Assembly: GCA_963756745.1 (NCBI GenBank)
Contig: CAVWOU010000015.1
Coordinates: 19,326-83,325, forward strand
DNA from: DASPWW01 sp963756745
Lineage (GTDB): Bacteria; Actinomycetota; Thermoleophilia; Solirubrobacterales; 70-9
DNA: 64,000 nucleotides
Direction of reading: 5' to 3'
Each line of letters begins with the position of its first letter. Within the stretch, counting starts at the first letter, position 1. The translations under genes and the position numbers were made by a program. Shown piece after piece: positions 8,615-17,589 of the stretch. Below the pieces are notes generated by a model. That model was given only the letters and a program-made list of their open reading frames with translations, made no database searches and had not been told where the DNA came from.

Positions 8615-9864
8615 GCCGCTCGGTCCTGTTCGTTGCGTACTTCTACCCGCCGTGCCCCGATGCGGGAGCGCACAGGCCAGCGGCGATGGTCAAGTACCTG
8701 CGCCGGCTCGGCCATCGAGTCACGGTGCTCACGACCGCGGCCTACGGTCGCGACGCCGGTGACGGAGTCGTGAGGACGGCCGATCTGCAGCTCGCGCGCG
8801 CTCGGATGCACGGGAAGGACCGCGTGCAGTCGATGTACGACGGCGACACGTACTCGGCTCGGCCCCACCCGCTGAGCTACGTCCTGGTCCCCGAGCCGCT
8901 GCTCCTCGCATGGGTCCCGTTCGCGCTCCCGCGCGCGCTCCGGCTCCACCGGGCACATCGCTTCGACGCGGTGATCACGAGCTCGCCGCCCGAGTCCGCC
9001 CACGTCGTCGGCCGCGCGCTCGCGCGGCGCGGCGCGGCGTGGGTGGCCGACGTGCGCGACGCGTGGGGCTTCGAGCCGCTGCGCCCGCGCTTTCCGACGG
9101 CGGCCCAGCGCAGGCTCGACGAGCGGCTCGAGCGCCGCCTCCTGAGGGCGGCCGACGTCGTCACCTCCGTCAGCCGCCCCGCGGCGGACGACCTGCGCGC
9201 CCGGGTCGGCGCCAACGTCGAGCTGGTCCCGAACGGATGGGACCCCGAGCTCGCACCGCCCGTCGATGGGACCGAGGCGCGCGAGGCGGCACGGATGCTC
9301 GATCCCGAGCGCACCTCGCTCGTGTACACGGGCAGGTTCGGCAGCTACGGGCGCGACCCCAGGCCCCTGATCGAGGCGCTGCGCCGGCTCGCAGGAAGCG
9401 AGCCCGAGCTCGCGCGACGGCTCGAGCTCGTCGTCGCGGGACCTCACACCGACGCAGAGCTCGAGCTTCTGCGCACGGACGTCGCGCCGGCAAGGATCAC
9501 CGTTCTCGGCAGCCTGCCGCGCGCCCGGGCGCTGGCGCTCCAGCGCGCCGCCGGTGCGCTGTTGCTGATCGCATCGCCGTCGCGCAGCCAGCTCGCGAAC
9601 CTGAAGCTGTTCGAGTACCTCGCCGCCGCCCGCCCGATCCTCGCGCTCGCCGCGGGAACGGAGGCGGGCCGGATCGTCGCCGAGACCGGGGGGCAGACGG
9701 TGCGCTCGGACGACACCCAGGCGATCGCCGCGGCGCTGCGCCGCCTCCTCGAAGGAAACACCGAGGCCCCGAATGCGGCCCGCCTCCGCGAGTACTCCTA
9801 TCCCCCGATCGCCGAGCGGATGGCTGGCGCGGTGGAGAGCGCGATCGCCACGCGTTCCGCTTGA
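8611..9864 (+). CDS. GT4-like family glycosyltransferase
   Basis: 417 residues with a GT-B fold: an N-terminal domain starting SVLFVAYFYPPCPDAGAHR, a typical YFYPP entry motif, then VADVRDAWGFEPL, VELVPNGWDPE at the domain linker, and a C-terminal domain with GRFGSYGRDPRPLIEAL and LKLFEYLAAARPILALA. GTG 8611 overlaps the preceding gene's stop, so the pair is likely co-translated. Together with UXS this forms a small polysaccharide or glycolipid decoration operon. The acceptor cannot be deduced. Confidence 0.85.
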   Translation: MSRSVLFVAYFYPPCPDAGAHRPAAMVKYLRRLGHRVTVLTTAAYGRDAGDGVVRTADLQLARARMHGKDRVQSMYDGDTYSARPHPLSYVLVPEPLLLAWVPFALPRALRLHRAHRFDAVITSSPPESAHVVGRALARRGAAWVADVRDAWGFEPLRPRFPTAAQRRLDERLERRLLRAADVVTSVSRPAADDLRARVGANVELVPNGWDPELAPPVDGTEAREAARMLDPERTSLVYTGRFGSYGRDPRPLIEALRRLAGSEPELARRLELVVAGPHTDAELELLRTDVAPARITVLGSLPRARALALQRAAGALLLIASPSRSQLANLKLFEYLAAARPILALAAGTEAGRIVAETGGQTVRSDDTQAIAAALRRLLEGNTEAPNAARLREYSYPPIAERMAGAVESAIATRSA

Positions 9865-9887
9865 CGCAACCGTACGAACCCTATCCT
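9861..9887 (+). promoter_or_regulatory. Putative promoter of the acyl-CoA mutase gene
   Basis: TTGACG at 9861-9866 and TATCCT at 9882-9887 resemble -35 and -10 boxes, though the 15-base spacer is short. The -10 is 8 bases from ATG 9896, so transcripts would be leaderless. Confidence 0.45.
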
Positions 9888-9895
9888 TGACGGCG

Positions 9896-11575
9896 ATGGC
9901 GACCCGCCCCACCGATAGGTCGGCAGGTACGGGCGACGAGAGCGAGCCCGCGGTCGACGAGGACCTCCACCGCTTCGTGGCGCCGGTCGTCGGTCCCGAC
10001 GACGAGCACCGATACACCGATTCGGGGATCGACGTGAAGCGCGTGTACGACGCCGACGACGTCGCTCCGGGCCTCGAGGAGCGCCTCGGAGAGCCCGGCG
10101 AGTTCCCGTACACGCGCGGCATCCACCCCGGGATGTACCGCGACCGGCTGTGGACGATGCGCCAGTACGCGGGCTACGCGACCGCCGAGGAGACCAACCG
10201 GCGCTACCGATACCTGATCGAGCACGGATCGACCGGGCTTTCGATGGCGTTCGACCTCCCGACCCAGCTCGGCCGCGACTCGGACGACCCGCTGTGCCAG
10301 GGCGAGGTCGGGCGTACGGGGGTCGCGATCGACACGATCGAGGACATGCGGATCTGCTTCGAGGGGATCCCGCTCGACGAGGTCTCGACCTCGATGACGA
10401 TCAACGCTCCGGCGGCGATCCTGCTGCTGCTGTACGAGCTCGTCGCCGAGGAGCAGGGGATCTCCTCGGACGAGCTGCGAGGCACGGTGCAGAACGACGT
10501 GCTGAAGGAGTACGTCGCCCGCGGCAACTACATCTACCCACCCGGCCCCACGATGCGGCTGACCACGGACATCTTCGCCTACTGTCGCGAGAACGTCCCG
10601 AAGTGGAACACGATCTCGATCTCCGGCTACCACATCCGCGAGAAGGGGTGCTCGGCCGTGCAGGAGGTCGGATTCACGCTCTCGAACGCGATCGCCTACG
10701 TCGAGGCCGCGCTGAACGCCGGGCTGAAGGTCGACGAGTTCGGCCCGCGGCTGGCGTTCTTCTTCAACTGCCACAACAACGTCTTCCAGGAGATCGCGAA
10801 GTTCCGCGCCGTGCGCCGGATGTGGGCGAAGATCATGCGGGAGCGCTTCGAGGCCACCGACGAGCGGTCGATGAAGATCCGCTTCCACACCCAGACCGGC
10901 GGCGTCACGCTCCAAGCCCAGCAGCCGGAGGTCAACATCGTCAGGGTGGCGCTGCAGGGATTCGCCGCGGTGTCGGGCGGGACGCAGTCGCTGCACACCA
11001 ACGGGTTCGACGAGGCGCTCGCGCTCCCGACGGAGCGCTCGGCGCGGATCGCGCTGCGCACGCAGCAGGTTCTCGCGCACGAGTCGGGGGCCGCGGACAA
11101 CGTTGATCCGTTCGCGGGCTCGTACTTCATCGAGTCGCTCACGGACGAGATCGAAGCCCGCGCGTGGGAGCTGATGGGGAAGGTCGAGCAACTCGGCGGG
11201 TCCGTCAACGCGCTCGAGTTCATCCAGCGCGAGATCGAGGAGTCGGCGCTGTCCTACCACGAGCGCTACCGCCAGGGCCAGGACATCATCGTCGGGGTCA
11301 ACAAGTACGTCACCGAGGCCACCGACGACGTCGAGGTGCTCAAGGTCGACCCCGAGTCCGAGCACCGCCAGCTCGAGCGGCTGGAGGCGGTCAAGTCGAA
11401 TCGCAACCAGGAGCTCGTCGCCGAGCGCCTCGAGACACTGCGCGCGGTGGCCGGCCGGGACGGAAACCTGCTGTATCCGATCAAGGACGCACTCCGCGAC
11501 GGCGCGTCGATCGGCGAAGTCTGCGGCGCGATGCGCGACGTTTTTGGCGAGTACCAAGGGGGGGCGTTCTTCTGA
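9896..11575 (+). CDS. Methylmalonyl-CoA mutase family protein, large (catalytic) subunit
   Basis: 559 residues, the length of a free-standing mutase catalytic subunit: the C-terminal B12-binding domain is absent and must come from a separate small subunit, which is not in this window. The substrate loop PYTRGIHPGMYRDRLWTMR, the MTINAPAA and VQNDVLKEYVARGNYIYPP segments, and SISGYHIREKG with the catalytic histidine are all present, as is the CoA-contacting arginine in TMRLTTDIFAY. It would interconvert methylmalonyl-CoA and succinyl-CoA, completing propionyl-CoA use begun by the carboxylase at 16016. Another acyl-CoA mutase specificity (ethylmalonyl or isobutyryl) cannot be excluded. Confidence 0.85.
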   Translation: MATRPTDRSAGTGDESEPAVDEDLHRFVAPVVGPDDEHRYTDSGIDVKRVYDADDVAPGLEERLGEPGEFPYTRGIHPGMYRDRLWTMRQYAGYATAEETNRRYRYLIEHGSTGLSMAFDLPTQLGRDSDDPLCQGEVGRTGVAIDTIEDMRICFEGIPLDEVSTSMTINAPAAILLLLYELVAEEQGISSDELRGTVQNDVLKEYVARGNYIYPPGPTMRLTTDIFAYCRENVPKWNTISISGYHIREKGCSAVQEVGFTLSNAIAYVEAALNAGLKVDEFGPRLAFFFNCHNNVFQEIAKFRAVRRMWAKIMRERFEATDERSMKIRFHTQTGGVTLQAQQPEVNIVRVALQGFAAVSGGTQSLHTNGFDEALALPTERSARIALRTQQVLAHESGAADNVDPFAGSYFIESLTDEIEARAWELMGKVEQLGGSVNALEFIQREIEESALSYHERYRQGQDIIVGVNKYVTEATDDVEVLKVDPESEHRQLERLEAVKSNRNQELVAERLETLRAVAGRDGNLLYPIKDALRDGASIGEVCGAMRDVFGEYQGGAFF

Positions 11576-11584
11576 TGCGCACAC

Positions 11585-11610
11585 CGCGCGATGTGCTCGC
11601 ACATCGCGCG
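11585..11610 (+). terminator. Perfect hairpin after the mutase gene
   Basis: An 11-base stem (CGCGCGATGTG) with a 4-base loop (CTCG) and its exact complement lies 10 bases after the mutase stop codon. There is no T tract, so it may be a GC-type terminator or a 3'-end stabiliser. Confidence 0.6.
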
Positions 11611-11686
11611 ATTGACGCCTGAACGCCCCGTCCCATTGACCGTTTTCTGGGAGGACTGCGGCGGGTGAGGCTAGAAGTGGCTGCCC

Positions 11687-12025
11687 GTGGCAACGATAGA
11701 AAGGACGCTGGTCAAGTCCCCCCCGGAGCTGTGGGAGCTCATCGACAACCCGGAGCTGATGGGGCGCTGGTCGGCCGAGCTGGCCGGGCTCCCCGGCACC
11801 CTCGACGTGACGGTGCTCGCGCGCGAGCCCGGCGAGCGCCTGGTCTGGAAGGCCGTGGCCGGCGACGCGTCCATCGAGCTGGCTCTCGCGGAGAAGGGGT
11901 GGGGAACCAACGTGTCGATCCGAATCACGGGTCCCGACGCCGGGGACGGCCTGGGCTCGGCCCTCGAGGAAGACCTGCTCGATGAGCTCGGCTCCCCGCA
12001 ACGCAAGCCCTTCTCCCGCACCTGA
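11687..12025 (+). CDS. SRPBCC-like small protein
   Basis: 112 residues. The opening MATIERTLVKSPPELWELI followed by MGRWSAELAGLPG and REPGERLVWKA resembles the helix-grip START/SRPBCC fold (polyketide cyclase-like), though shorter than usual. A ligand-binding role is plausible, but no specific function can be given. GTG 11687 was chosen because it gives the conserved N-terminal strand. A large hairpin follows the stop. Confidence 0.55.
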   Translation: MATIERTLVKSPPELWELIDNPELMGRWSAELAGLPGTLDVTVLAREPGERLVWKAVAGDASIELALAEKGWGTNVSIRITGPDAGDGLGSALEEDLLDELGSPQRKPFSRT

Positions 12026-12040
12026 CGGCGGCACAGGCGA

Positions 12041-12093
12041 GCTCCTGGTGCGCGCGCTGGAGACGCGCGTGCCCGGCGCGCGCACGCAGGAGC
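12041..12093 (+). terminator. Long hairpin upstream of the osmolyte transporter operon
   Basis: The left arm GCTCCTG plus GTGCGCGCG pairs with CGCGCGCAC, one bulged G, and CAGGAGC, giving 16 base pairs around a 20-base loop. It starts 16 bases after the preceding stop and ends about 40 bases before the transporter start. It may be a terminator or a leader element of the operon; without a T run this cannot be decided. Confidence 0.5.
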
Positions 12094-12133
12094 GCCCGGC
12101 GGGGGCGGTTCGGGCGTAGGTACGATCGCTCTG

Positions 12134-13324
12134 GTGGAGCAGGCGTCGGCGCCAAACAGCGACGCGGGGGCGGCGCCGGAAGTCGAGTTCCGCTCAGCGA
12201 CGAAGCGCTACGCCGGATCTGATGCGCCGGCGCTCGATTCGCTCACCCTCGACGTCCCGGCGGGCGAGATCTGCGTCTTCGTCGGGCCCTCGGGCTCGGG
12301 CAAGACCACCGCCATGCGGATGGTCAACCGCATGGTGGAGATCACCGAGGGAGACATCCTCGTAGGCGGCCGCTCGGTGCGCGAGCGCGCGCCGGCCGAG
12401 CTGCGACGCGAGATCGGCTACGTGATCCAGCAGATCGGGCTCTTCCCCCACCGCACGATCGCGGACAACATCGCCACCGTGCCACGTCTCCTCGGATGGG
12501 ATCGGGACCGGATCGACGCCAGGGTGAACGAGCTGCTCGACGTGATCGGGCTCGAGCCCGAGCTCATGCGCCGCTTCCCCTCGCAGCTCTCCGGCGGACA
12601 ACAGCAGCGAGTCGGCGTTGCTCGCGCGCTCGCCGCGAACCCGGGCGTGATGCTGATGGACGAGCCGTTCGGCGCCGTGGACCCGATCAACCGCGAGCGG
12701 CTCCAGAACGAGTTCCTGCGTCTCCAGGCCGAGCTCCACAAGACGATCCTGTTCGTCACCCACGACATCGACGAGGCGATCAAGATGGGGGATCGGGTCG
12801 CGGTGCTGCGCGACGGCGGACGGCTGGCGCAGTACGCCACCCCCGCGGAGCTCCTAATGGCGCCGGGCGACCCGTTCGTCGAGGACTTCGTCGGCGCCGA
12901 CCGGGCGCTGAAGCGGCTCTCTCTGATGCGCGTCGCCGACATCGACCTCTGGGAGGCCCCGCTCGCCCACGTTGGCCAGGCGATGGCCGAGGTGCGCGCG
13001 AAGCTCGACGGCGCCGAGGTGCCCTACGCGCTGGTGATCGACCAGGAACGTCGCCCGATCGGGTGGCTGTCCGAGGCCGACCTCGCCCAGGACACGGTCC
13101 CCGCGCGCCCCGACACCTCACCGGACCCGATCCTCGAGCTCGACGACGTGATGCGCGACGCGCTTTCCGACCTGCTCCAGGCCGAGACGCGGTACGCGCC
13201 GGTCGTCGATGCCGGCGGGGCGATCGCCGGGGTGCTGTCGGTCGAGATCATCTCCGAGTTCCTGACCTCGGACGAAGCGCTGACCGAGGAGCACCCGGCC
13301 GGCGAGCGGCCGCTGGGGACATGA
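12134..13324 (+). CDS. opuCA: Quaternary-amine/osmolyte ABC transporter ATP-binding protein
   Basis: 396 residues. Walker A is GPSGSGKTTAMR, the signature is LSGGQQQRVG, Walker B is VMLMDEPFGAVDP, and the switch histidine is in FVTHDIDEA. A C-terminal regulatory part of about 130 residues contains CBS-like repeats (PIGWLSEADLAQD; GVLSVEIISEFL), which is typical of OpuCA-type glycine betaine/carnitine/choline transporters. It energises import by the two permeases that follow. GTG 12134 sits 7 bases after a TACGAT box, suggesting a leaderless operon mRNA. The next gene overlaps its stop (ATGA). Confidence 0.88.
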   Translation: MEQASAPNSDAGAAPEVEFRSATKRYAGSDAPALDSLTLDVPAGEICVFVGPSGSGKTTAMRMVNRMVEITEGDILVGGRSVRERAPAELRREIGYVIQQIGLFPHRTIADNIATVPRLLGWDRDRIDARVNELLDVIGLEPELMRRFPSQLSGGQQQRVGVARALAANPGVMLMDEPFGAVDPINRERLQNEFLRLQAELHKTILFVTHDIDEAIKMGDRVAVLRDGGRLAQYATPAELLMAPGDPFVEDFVGADRALKRLSLMRVADIDLWEAPLAHVGQAMAEVRAKLDGAEVPYALVIDQERRPIGWLSEADLAQDTVPARPDTSPDPILELDDVMRDALSDLLQAETRYAPVVDAGGAIAGVLSVEIISEFLTSDEALTEEHPAGERPLGT

Positions 13325-14052
13325 GCGGCTGGGTGGCGACAGTGCTCCCGCTCGCGCAGGGGCACGAGGACTTCCTCCAGGAGCGATCCGGACAGGGCTG
13401 CGTCGAGGAGAACGGGGCGTTCTGCTTCCAGTGGGCAGCCGACAACATCGACCGCTACGTGACGCCGGCGCTCGAGCAGCTGTACCTCGTCGCGCTGTCG
13501 GTCGCGGCGGGGTTCGTGATCGCGATGGCGCTGGCGGTCCTCTCGCACCGGCGTCGCTGGCTGGTTCCCCCGGTGACCGGGTTGACCGGCGTCCTGTACA
13601 CGATCCCCAGCCTCGCGTTCATCGCCCTGCTGCTCCCCATCACGGGCTTCGGCACGCTGACCGCGGTCATCCCCCTGACCGCATACACGCTCCAGATCAT
13701 CTACCGCAACATCGTCGTGGGGCTCGCCAACGTCCCGCCTGCCGCGAAGGACGCGGGCACCGGGATGGGCATGACCGAGCGCCAGCTCCTGTGGCGGGTC
13801 GAGCTGCCGCTCGCGGTGCCGGAGATCGTCGCCGGGCTGCGGATCGCCACCGTCTCTACCGTTGCTATCGCGACATTCGCCTTCTTCGCCGGCGCCGGCG
13901 GGCTCGGCGAGCCGCTGTACGCCGACATCACCTTCAAGACCAACGTGATCATCTCGGGCGGGCTCGCGATCCTGATGGCGATCGTGTTCGACACGCTGCT
14001 CGTCGTCGCCGGGAGGCTCGTGTCTCCGTGGCGCAGGGTCCGGGCAATATGA
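13321..14052 (+). CDS. opuCB: Osmolyte ABC transporter permease
   Basis: 243 residues with about five or six transmembrane helices. The ATPase-contact EAA-type loop is AAKDAGTGMGMTERQLLWRV, and the segment IPSLAFIALLLPITGFG is characteristic of OpuCB/ProW-like permeases. An N-terminal periplasmic segment with two cysteines (GCVEENGAFC) is unusual. The ATG overlaps the upstream TGA and its own stop overlaps the next ATG, so three proteins are translationally coupled. Confidence 0.85.
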   Translation: MSGWVATVLPLAQGHEDFLQERSGQGCVEENGAFCFQWAADNIDRYVTPALEQLYLVALSVAAGFVIAMALAVLSHRRRWLVPPVTGLTGVLYTIPSLAFIALLLPITGFGTLTAVIPLTAYTLQIIYRNIVVGLANVPPAAKDAGTGMGMTERQLLWRVELPLAVPEIVAGLRIATVSTVAIATFAFFAGAGGLGEPLYADITFKTNVIISGGLAILMAIVFDTLLVVAGRLVSPWRRVRAI

Positions 14053-14781
14053 GCGTAGTTCTCCCCCTCGCCTTCCTCGACGCGTTCACGGGCGCGATCG
14101 ACTTCATCTTCAACGGCCAGGAGGCCGGGATCGCCGGGAAGGGCACCGTCGGCGGACTGGAACAGGTCGGCGACCTCACGCTCGATCACCTCGAGGTCAG
14201 CATGCTCGCGCTCGCCGGATCGCTCGTGGTCGCGCTGCCGGTCGGGATCTGGCTCGGTCACCGCGGCAGGGGCGAGCTGCTCGCGGTGGCGATCGGGAAC
14301 GCCGGCCGCGCCGTCCCCGAGCTGGCGCTGGTCGCGTTCATGGTCGCCTTCGTTGGCGTCGGGCTCGTCAACCTCACGATCGCGCTGCTGATCCTCGGCA
14401 TACCGCCGATCCTCACCAACACGTTCGTCGCGATCCGGCAGGTCGACCGCGACGCGGTCGAGGCGGCGCGCGGGATGGGGATGAGCGAGGCCGGGGATCG
14501 TCGCCCGCGTCGAGCTGCCACTCGCCGTGCCGACGCTGATGAGCGGCGTTCGCACGGCCGCGATCGCGATCATCGCCACCGCGACGATCGCGCCGCTGGC
14601 GGGAGTGGTCACGCTCGGCGACCTGATCCTGGGCCGCAACGTGTATGGCGAGGACGGCGTGCTCGCCGGCGCGATCCTGGTCGCGCTGCTGGCGCTTGTG
14701 ATCGAGCTCACCCTTGCGGGCGTCCAGTGGCTGCTGACGCCGCGCGGCGTGCGTATCCAGCGGGCACCTGCGGGCGCCTAG
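14049..14781 (+). CDS. opuCD: Osmolyte ABC transporter second permease (frameshifted)
   Basis: The first part reads LPVGIWLGHRGRGELL, then IPPILTNTFVAIRQVDRDAV and the EAA-loop ARGMGMSEA. Reading then breaks at about 14493 in a run of G; dropping one G continues as GIVARVELPLAVPTLMSG and ends TPRGVRIQRAPAGA. Restored length is about 243 residues, the size of its sister permease. It would form the translocation channel with the first permease. The frameshift is of the same +1 type as others in this segment, so it may be a sequence error. Confidence 0.8.
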
Positions 14782-14825
14782 ATAGGATCCGGCCTGCATC
14801 CATAGAGAGGGGAGGACCTCGTCTG

Positions 14826-15805
14826 ATGACTCAGTCCAGATTGCGAGCCCTGTTCGCGCTCTTCGCCGCGCTCATCCTCGCGCTCGGAGTCGCCGCCTGC
14901 GGCGGCGACGATGACGACGAAGGCGATGGCGGAGGCGACACCAGCGCGAACCTGATCGAGGAGAACTCGGACAACAACGGCGTCCAGGTCACCGTCGGGT
15001 CGAAGAACTTCACCGAGCAGTACATCCTCGGCGAGATCTACGCCCAGGGTCTCGAGGCGGCCGGGTACGACGTCAAGACCCAGCTCAACCTAGGCTCCGA
15101 GGTGATCGCGCTTCGCGCCCTCGAGGACGGCGAGATCGACGCCTACCCCGAGTACACGTCGACGGCGCTGACCTCGTTCTTCAAGACCCCGCCCGAGGAC
15201 GTGCCCGCGAACGCGCAGCAGGCGTTCGAGGACTCGCAGACCGAGTTCGAGGACAAGGGCCTGACCGCGTATCCGCCGACGCCGTTCTCGAGCGCGAACG
15301 CCGTCGGGCTGCTCACGTCGACCGCCGAAGACCTGGGGGTCAGCACGATCTCCGATCTCGAGGGCGAATCGCAGAACCTGACTCTGTACGGGTCCCCCGA
15401 GTGCCGCCAGCGGGTGGACTGCCTGGTCGGGCTGGAGGACAACTACGGCCTCCAGTTCGAGAAGTTCCGTCCCGGTGGACATCGGGCTGCGCTACGAGGT
15501 GCTGGACAAGGGCCAGGCCGACCTGTCGATCCTGTTCACGACCGACGCCCAGCTCTCGGAGTCGGACAAGTACACGATCCTCGAGGACGACCAGGAGCTG
15601 CTGCCCGGCGGGCAACGTGCTGTTCGTCGCCCGGACGGAGACCGTCGACGAGGCCGGGTCCGACTTCGGCGAGTCGATCGAGTCGGTGCAGTCGAACCTC
15701 ACGCTCGAGGTGATGCAGGAGCTCAACGCCCGCGTCGACATCGACAAGGAGGAGCCGGCGCAGGCGGCCGAGGAGTACCTGAAGGAGTTCGGCTACATCG
15801 AGTGA
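14826..15805 (+). CDS. opuCC: Osmolyte ABC transporter substrate-binding lipoprotein (two frameshifts)
   Basis: A lipobox (GVAACGG) and acidic linker are followed by the OpuCC/YehZ-type binding fold: VTVGSKNFTEQYILGEIYAQ, then DAYPEYTSTALTSF with the ligand-contacting tyrosine. The frame breaks near 15472 and near 15612; removing one G at each site gives a continuous protein of about 325 residues ending EYLKEFGYIE. Related domains bind betaine, carnitine, choline or ergothioneine, so the substrate is not certain. A GAGGGGAGGA ribosome-binding site precedes ATG 14826. Confidence 0.82.
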
Positions 15806-15819
15806 CCGCGAAGACTCGC

Positions 15820-15849
15820 GCCCACGGCCGACTCGCGTCGGCCGTGGGC
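15820..15849 (+). terminator. Terminator hairpin after the osmolyte operon
   Basis: A perfect 13-base-pair stem (GCCCACGGCCGAC) with loop TCGC begins 15 bases after the operon's last stop codon. The T tract is weak (GTCTCCTTG). Position and strength support an operon terminator. Confidence 0.7.
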
Positions 15850-16000
15850 CGCGTCTCCTTGCCGCGGTTCAGATGAAGGGGAACGCGGGAGCTTGCAGGG
15901 AGGCGGGCCATGAGGGATGCGGCGGTCGCAGCGCCCGCCTCGCGCGAGCACGCCGCGCACGGCTCGTGCTCAAGAAGCGCCGCTAGGCGCGGCCCGTCCG
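15850..16000. other. Intergenic stretch without a recognised gene
   Basis: GC-rich spacer between the osmolyte operon terminator and the carboxylase promoter. No coding frame with a plausible start or homology was seen. Confidence 0.3.
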
Positions 16001-16015
16001 TAGAATCGGCGCGCG

Positions 16016-17584
16016 GTGCGCCAGAAGTTCCCCGAGACCCACGAGGATAAGCTCGCGTACCTGCGCGAGCTGCGCGAGGAGGCGATCCACTCTGCCTCCG
16101 AGGAGGCCGTCGAGAAGCAGCACGCGAAGGGCAAGCTCACGGCGCGGGAGCGGATCGAGAAGCTGCTCGACCCCGGGTCGTTCGAGGAGCTCGACACGTT
16201 CGTCCGCCACCGCACGTACGAGTTCGGGATGGACAAGCGCAAGCCGTACGGCGACGCCGTCGTCACCGGCTACGGGACGATCGACGGCCGCACCGTGTTC
16301 GTGTTCTCGCAGGACTTCACGGTGTTCGGCGGCTCGCTCGGCGAGGTGATGGCCGAGAAGATGTGCAAGGTGATGGACCTCGCCGCCGAGGTCGGCGCGC
16401 CGGTGATCGGGATCAACGACTCGGGCGGGGCGCGGATCCAGGAGGGGGTCGTGTCGCTCGGGGCCTACGGGGACGTGTTCGTGCGCAACGTGAAGTGCTC
16501 GGGGGTGATCCCCCAGATCAGCATGATCATGGGCCCGTGCGCGGGCGGCGCCGTCTACTCCCCCGCGATGACCGACTTCATCTTCATGGTCAAGGAGACC
16601 TCGCACATGTTCATCACCGGCCCCGACGTGATCAAGACGGTGACCGGCGAGGAGCCGACGTTCGAGGAGCTCGGCGGCGCGATGACCCACAACACGAAGT
16701 CGGGCGTCGCGCACTTCGCTGCCGAGAACGAGGAGCAGTGCCTCGAGGACGTGCGCTACCTGATGTCGTTCCTGCCGCTCAACAACCTCGAGATGCCGCC
16801 GCGCGTCGAGCCCTACGACGAGCCGGAGCGCCAGGACCCCGCGCTCGACACGATCGTCCCCGACGACGCCTCGAAGCCCTACGACATGCGTGACGTGATC
16901 TCGTTGATCGTCGACGACGGCGAGTTCTTCGAGGTGCACAAGCATTTCGCGCAGAACATCGTCGTCGGCTTCTCCCGCCTCGACGGATTCCCGATCGGCG
17001 TCGTCGGCAACCAGCCGAAGCACCTTGCCGGCGTGCTCGACATCGAGTCCTCCGAGAAGGCGGCCCGCTTCGTGCGCTTCTGCGACGCGTTCAACGTCCC
17101 GCTGCTCACGTTCTGCGACGTGCCGGGATTCCTCCCCGGGACCTCGCAGGAGTGGGGCGGGATCATCCGCCACGGAGCGAAGCTCCTGTACGCGTTCACC
17201 GAGGCGACGGTCCCCAAGCTCACTGTGGTGACGCGCAAGGCCTACGGCGGCGCGTACGACGTCATGAACTCGAAGCACATGCTCGCCGACTTCAACTTCG
17301 CGTGGCCCACCGCGGAGGTCGCGGTGATGGGCCCCGAGGGCGCCGTCAACATAATCTTCCGCCGCGACATCGCCCAGTCGCCGACCCCCGACGAGCGCCG
17401 AGCCAAGCTGATCGAGGACTACAAGGCGCGCTTCGCCAACCCGTACTCGGCCGCGGAGCGCGGCTACATCGACGACGTGATCGTCCCCCACGAGACCCGC
17501 CCGAAGCTGGTCCGGGCGCTCCGCACCCTGCAGACGAAGCGGGTCGAGCAGCCGAAACGCAAGCACGGGAACATCCCGCTCTAG
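16016..17584 (+). CDS. pccB: Propionyl-CoA carboxylase beta (carboxyltransferase) subunit
   Basis: 522 residues with crotonase-like N and C domains. The oxyanion-hole segments are SGGARIQEGV and MGPCAGGAVYSPA in the N domain and GIIRHGAKLLYAF and TRKAYGGAYDVM in the C domain. The aspartate in GGAYDVM sits at the position known to set propionyl- over acetyl-CoA preference in Streptomyces PccB. It transfers carboxyl from biotin on a separate alpha subunit, which is not in this window. GTG 16016 lies 9 bases after TAGAAT, a leaderless arrangement. It supplies methylmalonyl-CoA for the mutase at 9896. Confidence 0.92.
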   Translation: MRQKFPETHEDKLAYLRELREEAIHSASEEAVEKQHAKGKLTARERIEKLLDPGSFEELDTFVRHRTYEFGMDKRKPYGDAVVTGYGTIDGRTVFVFSQDFTVFGGSLGEVMAEKMCKVMDLAAEVGAPVIGINDSGGARIQEGVVSLGAYGDVFVRNVKCSGVIPQISMIMGPCAGGAVYSPAMTDFIFMVKETSHMFITGPDVIKTVTGEEPTFEELGGAMTHNTKSGVAHFAAENEEQCLEDVRYLMSFLPLNNLEMPPRVEPYDEPERQDPALDTIVPDDASKPYDMRDVISLIVDDGEFFEVHKHFAQNIVVGFSRLDGFPIGVVGNQPKHLAGVLDIESSEKAARFVRFCDAFNVPLLTFCDVPGFLPGTSQEWGGIIRHGAKLLYAFTEATVPKLTVVTRKAYGGAYDVMNSKHMLADFNFAWPTAEVAVMGPEGAVNIIFRRDIAQSPTPDERRAKLIEDYKARFANPYSAAERGYIDDVIVPHETRPKLVRALRTLQTKRVEQPKRKHGNIPL

Positions 17585-17589
17585 GTCGC

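Noticed and set aside
14493..15612. Programmed ribosomal frameshifting in the osmolyte transporter genes
   Set aside because: No slippery sequence with downstream structure is shared by the sites, and identical +1 breaks occur in unrelated genes, which fits sequence error better.
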